A stretch of DNA of 64,000 bases from Thermohalobaculum sp050330995 (GTDB lineage: Bacteria; Pseudomonadota; Alphaproteobacteria; Rhodobacterales; Rhodobacteraceae). The position numbers and the translations under genes are program-made. The notes beneath the pieces were generated by a model, which had not been told where the DNA came from, did no database searches, and was given only the letters and a program-made list of their open reading frames with translations. This document shows positions 17,648-27,186 of this stretch, piece after piece; the stretch's first letter is position 1, and each line of letters begins with the position of its first letter. Location of the stretch: assembly GCA_050330995.1 (NCBI GenBank), contig JBHJHI010000053.1, positions 25,303 through 89,302 on the forward strand, given 5' to 3'.

Positions 17648-20600
17648 TCAGGCCTCCTCGACCGTCTCGACGCCCGCGACCTCGCGCAGCGTCGCCACGA
17701 TCTCGGGGCCGGTCGGGAAGCGGCCGGGCAGGGTCAGCTCGACCTCCTGACCCGCATCGGCGAGGGCGAGCACGAGGCTGACCGGCCCGGTCGCGCGCCG
17801 GGTTCGCACGGGCTCGGGGCGCAGCGCGGCCGGCCCCCTGGCACGAGGCGCGCCGTCGCCGGCGGCCTCGCACCCGAGCCGACGCGCGATCGCGCCGAGC
17901 GCTCCCGCCTCGCGCACCCGCACCCGCAGCCCGCCGGCATCGGCGGCGACCGCCTCGTCGACTGGCTGCACGCCGCGCAGCATCATCCGCCCGCCGCGTT
18001 CGGCGCCCTCGGTCTCGACGGCGAGCACGAGGTTGGCGCCGGGCTTCAGGAGGCCCTCGGCCTCGGCGAGCGCGTCGGAGAAGGCCATGACCTCGTAGCC
18101 GCCCGAGGGATCGGAGAACTGGAGATAGGCGAAGCGCGTGCCCTTGGCCGACTTGCGGATCTGCAGGCTGCCGAGCGTGCCCATGATCCGCCCCGCGCCC
18201 CCCGCCTCGCCCGAGCGGTCGAGGAAGGCCTTGTGGCTCAGCACCCGGCGGCGCGCGAGGGCGACGAGGTAGGCGTCGAGCGGGTGGCCCGAGAGATAGA
18301 AGCCGACCGCGGCGTGCTCCTCGGTCAGCCGCTCGATCGGCGTCCAGGGCTCGCGCTCGGCCAGACGCGGCGGCGGCAGCGCCTCCGCGCCCCCGAACAG
18401 CGAGACCTGCCCCGAGGCCGCCTCGTCGAGCGTCGCGCCCGAGTAGTCGATCAGGCTCTCGAGGCTCGCGAGCACGCGGGCGCGGTTGGGTTCGAGCGCG
18501 TCGAAGGCGCCCGCGCGGGTCAGCATCTCGAGCGCGCGCTTGCCGACGGCGCGCAGCTCGCCGCGGCGGGCGACGTCGAACAGATCGGCGAACGGCCCGG
18601 CCGCGCGCGCGCGCTCGACGAGACGCATGGCCTCGACGCCGACGCCCTTGAGCGCGCCGAGGGCGTAGGCGATGCGTCCCTCGCGGACGGTGAAGAGCGC
18701 GCCCGAGCGGTTGACGCAGGGCGGCGCCACCTCGATGCCGAGCCGGCGCGTCTCGGCCACCATGGCGGCGAGCTTGTCGGTCAGGGCGAGGTCGTTGTTC
18801 ATCACCGCGGCCATGAACTCGACCGGGTGGTTCGCCTTCAGCCACGCGGTCTGGTAGCTCACCAGCCCGTAGGCGGCCGCATGGGACTTGTTGAAGCCGT
18901 AGTTCGCGAACTTGTCGAGCAGGTACCAGACTTCGAGCGCCTTCTCCTTGTCGACGCCGTTCTTGGCGGCGCCGGCGAGGAACTTGGGCCGCTCGGCGTC
19001 CATCGCCGCCTGGATCTTCTTGCCCATGGCGCGGCGCAGCATGTCGGCCTGCCCGAGCGAGTAGCCCGCCATCTTGCGGGCGATCTCCATCACCTGCTCC
19101 TGGTAGACGATGATGCCCTGCGTCTCGTCGAGGACCCCGTCGATCAGCGGGTGGATCGAGGCGCGCGCGCGCCGCTTGTTCTTGACGTCGCAGTAGACGG
19201 GGATGTTCTCCATCGGCCCCGGACGATAGAGCGCGACCAGGGCGATGATGTCCTCAAGACAGGTCGGGCCGAGCTGGCGCAGCGCGTCGCGCATGCCGGC
19301 CGATTCCACCTGGAACACGCCGACCGTGTCGGCGCGGCCGTAGAGCGCGTAGGTCGCGGGGTCGTCGAGCGGTATCCTGGCGAGGTCGATCGGCGTGCCG
19401 GAGGCGGCGAGCAGGTCGAGCGCGCTCTGGATCACCGTCAGGGTCTTCAGCCCGAGGAAGTCGAACTTCACGAGCCCGGCCTGCTCGACCCACTTCATGT
19501 TGTACTGCGTCGCCGGCATCGGCGCCTTCGGGTCCTGGTAGAGCGGCACCAGCTGCTCCAGGGGCCGGTCGCCGATCACTACGCCCGCGGCGTGGGTCGA
19601 GGCGTTGCGGAACAGCCCCTCGATCCGCTCGGCGACGTCGAGCAGGAAGGCGACGGTCTCGTCGCGGTCGGCCTCCTCCTGGAAACGCGGCTCCTCCTTG
19701 CGCGCGCGCGCGATCGGCACGGGCTTCACCCCCTCCATCGGGATCAGCTTGGAGAGGCGGTCGCCGACGGCGAAGGGGAGTTGCAGCACGCGCGCGACGT
19801 CGCGCACGGCCGCCTTCGACATCAGCGCGCCGAAGGTGATGATCTGCGCGACGCGGTCGCGGCCGTAGGCGTCGGCCACGTAGTCGATCACCTCCTCGCG
19901 CCGCTCCATGCAGAAGTCGATGTCGAAGTCGGGCATCGACACGCGCTCGGGGTTCAGGAAGCGCTCGAACAAGAGGCCGTAGCGGAGCGGATCGAGGTCG
20001 GTGATGGTGAGCGCGTAGGCCACCAGCGAGCCCGCGCCCGAGCCGCGGCCGGGGCCGACGGGAATGGCGCGCGCCTTCGCCCACTTGATGAAGTCGGCGA
20101 CGATCAGGAAGTAGCCGGGAAAGCCCATGCCCTCGATCACCGACAGCTCGTAGTCGAGCCGCGCCTCGTAGTCGGTGTGCGGCGCGGCGGGCTCGATGGC
20201 GTCGAGACGGGCGGCGAGGCCCTCCTTCGCCTGACGGCGCAGTTCCTCGACCTCGTCCTCGGCGAAGCGCGGCAGGATCGGCGCGTGCGTCTTCGGGCGG
20301 AACGCGCAGCGCCGGGCGATCTCGACGGTGTTCTCCAGTGCCTCGGGCAGGTCGGCGAAGCGCTCGACCATGGCGTCGGCCGGCTTCAGCCAGTGCTCGG
20401 GCGTGAGCCGCCGGCGGTCGCTCTCGTTCACGTAGCGCCCCTCGCCGATGCAGATCAGCGCGTCGTGCGCCTCGAACATCGCGGGATCGGCGAAGAACGC
20501 CTCGTTGGTCGCGACCAGCGGCAGATCGAGCGCGTAGGCGAGATCGACGAGACCGGGCTCGGACGCGGCTTCGGCCGGCGTGTGCGCCGCCTCGGCGCCG

Positions 20601-21133
20601 TGGCGCTGCAGCTCGACGTAGAGCCGGTCGGGGAAGGCGGCCGAGAGCCGGCGCGCGAGGGCCTCGGCCGGCGCCGTCTTGCCCGCGGCGAGCAGGGCCG
20701 CGAGCGCGCCCGACGGCCCGCCGGTCAGGCAGATCAGCCCCTCGGCCCGGCCTTCGAGCGTGGCGAGCCTGACGCAGGGGTCGACGCCGGGGTCCGAGCG
20801 CAGGTAGGCGTCCGAGGCGAGCGCCATCAGGTTGAGCCAGCCCGTCTCGTCCTTGGCGTAGAGCGCGAGCGGGCGCGGCGCCTCGGCGCGCTCGCCAGGG
20901 CGGCTCTCGGCGTGCTGCACGTCGAGGGTGATCCCCATGACCGGCTGTACGCCCGCCTTGGCCGCGGCTTCCGCGAACTCCAGCGCGCCGAACAGGTTGC
21001 CGCTGTCGGCGAGGCCGATCGCGGGCATGTCGAGCTTGGCGGCGAGACCGGGCAGCGCCTTGACGTGGATCGCGCCTTCGAGCAGCGAATAGGCCGAGCG
21101 CGCGCGCAGATGGACGAAGGAGGGTGCGCTCAA
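17648..21133 (-). CDS. dnaE: DNA polymerase III subunit alpha
   Basis: A 1161-residue replicative polymerase of the DnaE1 type. N-terminal PHP domain (FVHLRARSAYSLLEGA), then the palm domain with PGRGSGAGSLVAYAL and the catalytic Asp pair in PDFDIDF near residue 400, then helix-hairpin-helix and OB regions. No ATG lies in frame near the conserved N-terminus; TTG 21133 gives the usual length and starts two residues before the APSFVHL segment. A 14-codon open frame with its own Shine-Dalgarno ends in TTGA exactly over this start. The PHP HxH metal motif reads R-A-R, so this domain is not expected to be a nuclease. Confidence 0.95.
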   Translation of the reverse strand: MSAPSFVHLRARSAYSLLEGAIHVKALPGLAAKLDMPAIGLADSGNLFGALEFAEAAAKAGVQPVMGITLDVQHAESRPGERAEAPRPLALYAKDETGWLNLMALASDAYLRSDPGVDPCVRLATLEGRAEGLICLTGGPSGALAALLAAGKTAPAEALARRLSAAFPDRLYVELQRHGAEAAHTPAEAASEPGLVDLAYALDLPLVATNEAFFADPAMFEAHDALICIGEGRYVNESDRRRLTPEHWLKPADAMVERFADLPEALENTVEIARRCAFRPKTHAPILPRFAEDEVEELRRQAKEGLAARLDAIEPAAPHTDYEARLDYELSVIEGMGFPGYFLIVADFIKWAKARAIPVGPGRGSGAGSLVAYALTITDLDPLRYGLLFERFLNPERVSMPDFDIDFCMERREEVIDYVADAYGRDRVAQIITFGALMSKAAVRDVARVLQLPFAVGDRLSKLIPMEGVKPVPIARARKEEPRFQEEADRDETVAFLLDVAERIEGLFRNASTHAAGVVIGDRPLEQLVPLYQDPKAPMPATQYNMKWVEQAGLVKFDFLGLKTLTVIQSALDLLAASGTPIDLARIPLDDPATYALYGRADTVGVFQVESAGMRDALRQLGPTCLEDIIALVALYRPGPMENIPVYCDVKNKRRARASIHPLIDGVLDETQGIIVYQEQVMEIARKMAGYSLGQADMLRRAMGKKIQAAMDAERPKFLAGAAKNGVDKEKALEVWYLLDKFANYGFNKSHAAAYGLVSYQTAWLKANHPVEFMAAVMNNDLALTDKLAAMVAETRRLGIEVAPPCVNRSGALFTVREGRIAYALGALKGVGVEAMRLVERARAAGPFADLFDVARRGELRAVGKRALEMLTRAGAFDALEPNRARVLASLESLIDYSGATLDEAASGQVSLFGGAEALPPPRLAEREPWTPIERLTEEHAAVGFYLSGHPLDAYLVALARRRVLSHKAFLDRSGEAGGAGRIMGTLGSLQIRKSAKGTRFAYLQFSDPSGGYEVMAFSDALAEAEGLLKPGANLVLAVETEGAERGGRMMLRGVQPVDEAVAADAGGLRVRVREAGALGAIARRLGCEAAGDGAPRARGPAALRPEPVRTRRATGPVSLVLALADAGQEVELTLPGRFPTGPEIVATLREVAGVETVEEA

Positions 21134-21174
21134 GGCCGGAGCCGTCCGGTGTTCGTTGCCTGTTCGACCACCAT
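21130..21174 (-). CDS. Possible 14-residue leader peptide overlapping the dnaE start
   Basis: ATG 21174 begins a 14-codon frame (MVVEQATNTGRLRP) that ends at TGA 21130-21132. The stop and the proposed dnaE TTG share bases as TTGA. A gagaggg element lies about six bases before the ATG and is much better than anything in front of the TTG. This suggests coupled translation; it could also mean a sequence error hides an ATG start for dnaE. Confidence 0.35.
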   Translation of the reverse strand: MVVEQATNTGRLRP

Positions 21175-21373
21175 GGCTCGCCCTCTCTCTGCCCCACACC
21201 ACAAGGGGTAGCGCCTGTCCGCCAGTGTCGCAACGCCTTGACAGCGGCTCGCGCGCCGCTCCGGCGAGCGTAGCGGCCACTCTGCCACGCCGGGCGTTTC
21301 CGTCGCCCTCTCGCGCGCCTTAGGTTGCGGCCGTGGAGGCGGGCGCAGCCGCCTCGCCGGATGGAGGAACGCC

Positions 21374-22306
21374 GTGACCGAGACCTACCAGCGCCCGCGC
21401 TACACCGGCCTGCCGAGCTTCTTCCGCCAGCCCTACCGCGAGGATTTCGAGGCCGATCCGCCCGACATCGGCGTGGTCGGCGTGCCGTTCGACGGCGGCG
21501 TCACCTATCGCCCCGGCACGCGCCACGGGCCGCGCGCGGTACGCGACGCCTCCTCGCTGATCCGGCGGATCAACCAGGCGACCGGGGTCGCGCCGTTCGA
21601 GACGCACCGCGTCGCCGACATCGGCGACGCCTGGGTGGAGAAGCCCTTCGAGCTGACCGGGGCGCAGGCCGAGATCCGCGCCTTCTACGACCGGATGAAG
21701 GCCGTGGGCATCCGCCCGCTGACCTGCGGCGGCGACCATTCGATCGCGCTGCCGGTCCTGCGCGCGCTGGCGGCCGACCGCCCCGTCGGGCTGATCCAGA
21801 TCGACGCGCACTGCGACACGGGCGACGACTATCTGGGCAGCCGCTTCCACCACGGCGCGCCCTTCAAGATCGCCGCCGACGAGGGGCTGATCGAGCCCGC
21901 GCGCTGCGCGCAGATCGGCATCCGCGGCTCGCTGACCGCGCGCGATCACTGGCAGTTCTCCTACGACAGCGGCATGCGGGTGATGATGATCGAGGAGGTG
22001 GAGGAGCGCGGCTGGCGCGCCTGCATCGACGAGGCGGTGGCGCTGACGGGCGACGGGCCAGTCTACGTGAGCTTCGACATCGACGCGCTCGACCCCGCCT
22101 TCGCGCCCGGCACCGGCACGCCCGAGGCCGGCGGGCTCACCATGCGCGAGGCGCAGGGGATGGTGCGCCGGCTGGCGGGCCTCGACATCGTCGGCTGCGA
22201 CATGGTCGAGGTCTCGCCCCCCTTCGACACGGGCGGAATCACGGCGATGGCCGGGGCCACCGTGCTGTTCGAGCTGCTCTGCGCGATGACGGCCGGGAAG
22301 CGGTGA
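21374..22306 (+). CDS. speB: Agmatinase-family ureohydrolase
   Basis: A 310-residue binuclear manganese ureohydrolase. Metal ligands are in GGDHS (His122), DAHCDT (Asp144, His146, Asp148) and SFDIDALDPAFAPGTGTPE. The best fit is agmatinase (agmatine to putrescine and urea), but guanidinobutyrase and guanidinopropionase share all these motifs, so the substrate is not proven. GTG 21374 follows a ggagg Shine-Dalgarno. The gene is divergent from dnaE. Confidence 0.85.
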   Translation: MTETYQRPRYTGLPSFFRQPYREDFEADPPDIGVVGVPFDGGVTYRPGTRHGPRAVRDASSLIRRINQATGVAPFETHRVADIGDAWVEKPFELTGAQAEIRAFYDRMKAVGIRPLTCGGDHSIALPVLRALAADRPVGLIQIDAHCDTGDDYLGSRFHHGAPFKIAADEGLIEPARCAQIGIRGSLTARDHWQFSYDSGMRVMMIEEVEERGWRACIDEAVALTGDGPVYVSFDIDALDPAFAPGTGTPEAGGLTMREAQGMVRRLAGLDIVGCDMVEVSPPFDTGGITAMAGATVLFELLCAMTAGKR

Positions 22307-22404
22307 GGGCGGCTCTCGCCGCGCTCACGCGCGCGTGACGCCCGCTTCCGCACGGACGGGCGGCCTCTATCTCGCGCTCGTCAGGGCCGAGAGGAGATCC
22401 CGCC

Positions 22405-22893
22405 ATGAGCGCCATCGACCGCGTCGACGCCGCCGCCCGCAGCCCCGCCTCGCAGCGCTTCGCGCTGATGGCGACGCGCGTCGCGATGGGGGGCCTGCTG
22501 TTCTGGTGGGGGCTCGTGAAGGGGCTCGACACCGGCGTCGGGCAGGCGGTGTCGGACGGCTTCTACGGCGGGCTGTTCAGCGTCGGCGCGCTGCTGATCG
22601 CTTTCGGCTGGGTGCAGGTCGCGGCCGGCGTGCTGATCGCGCTCGGGCTGCTGCGCCGGGTGACGCTGCCGTTCCAGCTCGTCGTCAACCTGTTCGTGGC
22701 GCTGAGCGTCTGGCAGGCCTTCGTCGATCCGTTCTGGCTGTACCTGCCCGGGGAGAAGCCCACGCCGTTCTGGCAGCTGTTCTACCCCTCGCTGATCATC
22801 GCCGCGGTGTCGTGGCTGCTGATCGCCTTTCGCGGGGCCGACGCCTGGGCGCTCGACAACGCGATCGGCGGACGTTCGGCGGCGGCCGTCTGA
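22405..22893 (+). CDS. DoxX-family membrane protein
   Basis: A 162-residue protein with four hydrophobic segments and the DoxX/SURF4-like layout: RVAMGGLLFWWGLVKGLDTG, a second helix at VGALLIAFGWVQVAAGVLIAL, LVVNLFVALSVWQAFVDPFW and LIIAAVSWLLIAFRG. DoxX proteins are linked to quinone or thiosulfate redox chemistry in some organisms, but most have no assigned role. ATG 22405 follows ggagat. It ends ten bases before a convergent small gene. Confidence 0.75.
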   Translation: MSAIDRVDAAARSPASQRFALMATRVAMGGLLFWWGLVKGLDTGVGQAVSDGFYGGLFSVGALLIAFGWVQVAAGVLIALGLLRRVTLPFQLVVNLFVALSVWQAFVDPFWLYLPGEKPTPFWQLFYPSLIIAAVSWLLIAFRGADAWALDNAIGGRSAAAV

Positions 22894-22903
22894 CGGGACG
22901 GCG

Positions 22904-23113
22904 TCAGTCGAAGGCGCCAGCGGCGTTCGGGATCAGCACGATGAAGGCGTCGCCGGCGTAGGACACCCCCTGCGCGGCGATCACGGCGGTGAAGGCGTTG
23001 TCCTTGGTGGCGACGATCCGCCCGATGCGGGAGAGGCGACTCTCCAAACCGTCGAGGCGCGTGCCGGGCTTGCGCAGCTCGGCGACGACCTCGTCGCGCG
23101 CGTCGTCGGTCAT
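22904..23113 (-). CDS. Hypothetical small protein
   Basis: A 69-residue protein of unknown family. The N-terminal half is charged and probably helical (DARDEVVAELRKPGTRLDGLESRLSRIG is split here only in description); the C-terminal half is mildly hydrophobic (VIAAQGVSYAGDAFIVLI). A ggagag element precedes ATG 23113. It is convergent with doxX. Support rests on the ribosome site and tight packing, not homology. Confidence 0.4.
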   Translation of the reverse strand: MTDDARDEVVAELRKPGTRLDGLESRLSRIGRIVATKDNAFTAVIAAQGVSYAGDAFIVLIPNAAGAFD

Positions 23114-23190
23114 CGACGCTCTCCGGCCTCCGGCGTGCCGCCGCCTTCTGCGAGGCGACGCCTTGCGGAACCGTCAAGAGCGCGCCCGCC

Positions 23191-23479
23191 CTACCGCTTG
23201 CCCCTGAGCCGCAGCGACCGCTCGTTCAGCGCGGCGAGGTCCGCCCGGCCTTCCAGCACCGCCTCCCCGGTCTCGATCGCCCGCGCGAGGCGCTCGGGCT
23301 CGGCATGGCGCCACGCGGGCGGGCGGACCGCCTCGCGCCAGGGGCGGTCGTGGACGTGGTCGAGCAGGACGCGCGCGAAGCAGTGGTCGAGGCGCACCGG
23401 CCACTCGGGCCGCTCGCGCGCCGCTTCCGGCAGGCGGCGCTCGACGAGGTCGCGCCAGCGCCGGCGCAGAGCCTCGTCG

Positions 23480-23487
<8 letters not shown>
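23191..23487 (-). CDS. Conserved small protein translationally coupled to lolD
   Basis: A 98-residue protein starting at TTG 23487, whose start overlaps the lolD stop by eight bases (TTGTCTGA). The segment EWPVRLDHCFARVLLDH with its following Trp-rich part resembles a conserved proteobacterial family I have seen only as hypothetical, sometimes labelled GCN5-related. There is no acetyl-CoA binding motif, so I would not call it an acetyltransferase. Its position suggests a link to the lol operon, which is inference. Confidence 0.6.
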
Positions 23488-24164
<677 letters not shown>

Positions 24165-24172
<8 letters not shown>

Positions 24173-25457
24173 GGCGCAGCGCCTCGACCGGGTCCATCCG
24201 CGCCGCGCGGCGCGCGGGATACCACGTCGCGAGGAAGCTGAGCCCGAGCGCGAGGCAGACCGTCATCACCACATCTGAGGCCACCATCACCGCCGGCACG
24301 CGCGTCAGCATCCGGATCTCGGCGTCCCAGACCTGCGTGCCGCTGATCGCCTCCACCGCCGCCTGGATCTCGGCGACGTTCAGGGTGAAGACGACGCCGA
24401 GGATGGTGCCGAGCACCGTGCCCGTGACCCCGATCGCCGCGCCGCAGAGAAAGAACACGCGCAGCACCGCGCCGCGCGTCAGCCCGAGCGTGCGCAGGAT
24501 CGCGATGTCGCGGCCCTTGTCCTTCACCAGCATGATCAGCCCGGAGATGATGTTGAGCGCGGCCACCAGGATGATCAGCGCCAGGATCAGGAACATCACG
24601 TTGCGCTCGACGTCGAGCGCGGAGAGGAACGCGCCGTTCGCGCGCTGCCAGTCCCAGAGATAGGCGTCCTCGCCGATCACCTCGTAGAGCCGCGCCGAGA
24701 CGCCGCCGAGGTCCTGGGGATCGTCCACCATCACCTCGACCGCGTCGACCCGGTCGGGCGCGTTGAAATAGGCCTGCGCCTCGGCGAGCGGCAGGAAGAC
24801 GTAGGCGTTGTCGTACTGGCTCATGCCGATGCGGAAGATGTAGGCGACCTCGTAGCCTTTGGTGCGCGGCGCGGTGCCGAAGGGGGTGGTCTGGCCCCGC
24901 GGGTTGACCAGCGTGACCCGCTCGCCGATGCCGACGCCCAGGGTGCGCGCGACGCCCGCGCCGATGGCGATGCCGGGGCCGAAGCCGTCGAGCGAGCCGC
25001 GCGCCTCCTCCGGGTCGGCGACGCCGTCGAGCGAGGCGAGGTCGTCCGCCGCCATGCCGCGCACCAGCACGCCCGCGTTGCCCCCGCCGGCCGAGGCCAG
25101 CACCTGGCGCTCGATCACCGGCGCGGCGCGGACGACGCCCTCGACGCCGGCCACGCGCTCGGTGAGGGCGTCGTAGTCCGGCAGCAGGTTCCCCTGCTCG
25201 TAGGGCAGCACGGTGATGTGGGCCTGCGCGCCGAGGATGCGATCGACCAGCTCGGTGCGAAAGCCGTTCATCACCGACATGACGATGATGAGGGTCGCGA
25301 CGCCGAGGGTGATGCCGGCGAGCGAGAAGCCCGCGATCACCGAGATCACGCCCTCGCGCCGGCGGGCGCGGAGATAGCGCCAGGCGATCATCCATTCGAG
25401 CCGCGAGAACGCGCCCGCGCCCCGGCCGGCCGCCTCCGCTGCGGTGATCTCAGACAT
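24165..25457 (-). CDS. lolC: Lipoprotein-releasing system permease
   Basis: A 430-residue FtsX/MacB-type permease of the LolC/E family. One N-terminal helix (VISVIAGFSLAGITLGVATLI with SVMNGFR following), a periplasmic domain of about 230 residues, then three helices, including the cytoplasmic coupling motif DKGRDIAILRTLG. The C-terminus is the family-typical YPARRAARMDPVEALRHE. As in most alphaproteobacteria, a single permease is present and probably works as a homodimer with LolD. Start and stop overlap proS and lolD by eight bases each. Confidence 0.95.
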
Positions 25458-26790
25458 CGGCGTAGATCGAGGCCAGCCGCGCGACGGCGGCCTCGGCCGA
25501 CAGCGCCTCGGTCTCGCCCGTGCGCCGCGAGGCCAGCTCCACCGTGCCGGCCTCGAGCCCGCGCGGGCCGACGGCGATCCGCCAGGGGATGCCGATCAGC
25601 TCCTGGGTGGCGAACTTGGCGCCCGCGCGCTCCTCGCGGTCGTCGTAGAACGCCTCCAGACCGCGCCCGGCGAGCGCCCGCTCCAGCCCCTCGCAGGCCG
25701 CGTCGCAGTCGGGGTCGCCCTGCTTGAGGTTGACGATCGAGACCGGGAACGGGGTCAGCGCCTCGGGCCAGACGATGCCGCGGTCGTCGTGGCTCGCCTC
25801 GATCACCGCGCCGACGAGGCGGCTGACGCCGATGCCGTAGCTGCCGCCGTGGACGGGCACGCGCTCGCCGTCGCGGTTCGTGATCATCGCGCCGAGCGGT
25901 TCGGAATACTTGGTGCCGAAATAGAAGATGTGGCCGACCTCGATGCCGCGCGCGGTGACGCGCTCGCCTTCGGGCACCTCGGCCTCGAAGGCCGCCTGGT
26001 CGTGGGTGTCGTCGGTGCGGGCGTAGGCCGAGGTCCACTCCTCGAAGATCGCGCGGCACTGCTCGGGGTCGTCGTAGTCGACCCTGCGACGCCCGAGCGA
26101 CAGCTCGGCCATGTGGCGCGAGAGGAAGACTTCCGATTCGCCGGTCTCGGCGAGGATCAGGAACTCGTGCGCGAGATCGCCGCCGATCGGGCCGGACTCG
26201 GCGCGCATCGGCACCGCCTTCAGCCCCATCCGCTCGAAGGTTCGGATGTAGGCGGCCATCATCCGGTGGTAGCTGTGCGTCGCCGTCCCGCGGTCGAGAT
26301 CGAAGGAGTAGGCGTCCTTCATCAGGAACTCGCGGCCGCGCATCACGCCGAAGCGGGGGCGGATCTCGTCGCGGAACTTCCACTGGATGTGATAGAGGAT
26401 CTTCGGCACGTCGCGATACGAGCCCGAATAGGCGCGGAAGATCTCGGTGATCTGCTCCTCGTTGGTCGGCCCGTACAGCATGTCGCGCTCGTGGCGGTCG
26501 CGGATGCGCAGCATCTCCGGGCCGTAGGCGTCGTAGCGCCCGCTCTCGCGCCAGAGCTCGGCCGACTGGACGGTGGGCATCAGCACCGGGATGGCGCCGG
26601 CGCGTTGCTGCTCCTCGTGGACGATGCGCTCGACGTTCTTCAGCACGCGGTAGCCGAGCGGCAGCCAGGAATAGATGCCCGCCGACGCCTGGCGGATCAT
26701 GCCCGCGCGCAGCATCAGGCGGTGCGAGACGATCTGCGCCTCGGCGGGCGTCTCCTTGAGCACCGGCAGGAAGTAGCGGGTCAGGCGCAT
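25450..26790 (-). CDS. proS: Prolyl-tRNA synthetase, short bacterial form
   Basis: A 446-residue class II synthetase charging tRNA(Pro). Motif 1 region GIYSWLPLGYRVLKNVERIV, motif 2 KFRDEIRPRFGVMRGREFLMKD, motif 3 GGSYGIGVSRLVGA, then the anticodon-binding domain. The length shows that the cis-editing INS domain between motifs 2 and 3 is absent, as is usual in alphaproteobacteria. ATG 26790 follows a gaggga element. It is the first gene of the proS-lolC-lolD-98-residue operon. Confidence 0.97.
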   Translation of the reverse strand: MRLTRYFLPVLKETPAEAQIVSHRLMLRAGMIRQASAGIYSWLPLGYRVLKNVERIVHEEQQRAGAIPVLMPTVQSAELWRESGRYDAYGPEMLRIRDRHERDMLYGPTNEEQITEIFRAYSGSYRDVPKILYHIQWKFRDEIRPRFGVMRGREFLMKDAYSFDLDRGTATHSYHRMMAAYIRTFERMGLKAVPMRAESGPIGGDLAHEFLILAETGESEVFLSRHMAELSLGRRRVDYDDPEQCRAIFEEWTSAYARTDDTHDQAAFEAEVPEGERVTARGIEVGHIFYFGTKYSEPLGAMITNRDGERVPVHGGSYGIGVSRLVGAVIEASHDDRGIVWPEALTPFPVSIVNLKQGDPDCDAACEGLERALAGRGLEAFYDDREERAGAKFATQELIGIPWRIAVGPRGLEAGTVELASRRTGETEALSAEAAVARLASIYADV

Positions 26791-26814
26791 GGGATCGGGC
26801 TCCCTCGGGTCGCG

Positions 26815-26882
26815 TCGCGCGGCACGCGCGCTTGAAACGGTCGCGCGGCACGCGCGCTCGGCTGGTCGCGCGGCACGCGCGC
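26815..26882. repeat. Three direct repeats of a 17-base unit upstream of proS
   Basis: tcgcgcggcacgcgcgc occurs exactly at 26815-26831, 26841-26857 and 26866-26882, with start-to-start distances of 26 and 25 bases. The repeats begin 25 bases upstream of the proS ATG, so they fall in its leader or promoter. The unit is itself partly palindromic. The roughly 2.5-turn spacing is not an exact helical repeat. Confidence 0.75.
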
Positions 26883-26890
26883 CGACCGCC

Positions 26891-27186
26891 GCGCGAGACG
26901 ATGCGATCGACCGGGCACGCCCGACGGCGCGGGCGGTGTAGGCGGATCGTCCCGTACGGGCAAGCGCGCCGAGAGCGGCCGGCGCGTCCCCGACGGTCGC
27001 TCCGCCCGAACTTTACGAGGATGCATGCCAGATGTTGTGCAGCGCACAAAATAATCACAGGCTAGACTTACGCGTCGGTAATCTATTTGAATGGGTCACG
27101 CGGTTCCCCCCGCGCAACGAAAAGAGAACTCAGCCCAGTCTGAGGGAGGTCACTGGTCCGTTCCTGATCGGGAACGGACCTTCTTT
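26891..27186. other. AT-richer non-coding region between proS and ppx
   Basis: From about 27005 the G+C content drops sharply compared with the surrounding coding DNA. The stretch contains a dyad at 27035-27049 and three stem-loops ending in an intrinsic terminator on the plus strand (27155-27188). I see no credible protein gene here. Confidence 0.7.
27035..27049. promoter_or_regulatory. Perfect dyad, candidate operator
   Basis: TTGTGC (27035-27040) and GCACAA (27044-27049) form a perfect inverted repeat around AGC. It lies about 245 bases upstream of proS and just upstream of the proposed small RNA. The TGC...GCA core resembles sites bound by alphaproteobacterial PhaR-type regulators; that match is a guess from memory. 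Confidence 0.4.

Noticed and set aside
18233..21211. Long plus-strand open frame (about 990 codons) opposite dnaE
   Set aside because: It is the antisense of a clear DnaE and its translation is Arg/Gly/Val-rich without domain features. In DNA with more than 70% G+C and G/C at third positions, one antisense frame stays open by composition.
21238..21243. Perfect TTGACA before the agmatinase gene
   Set aside because: Nothing like a -10 element lies 15-19 bases downstream, so it is not reported as a promoter.
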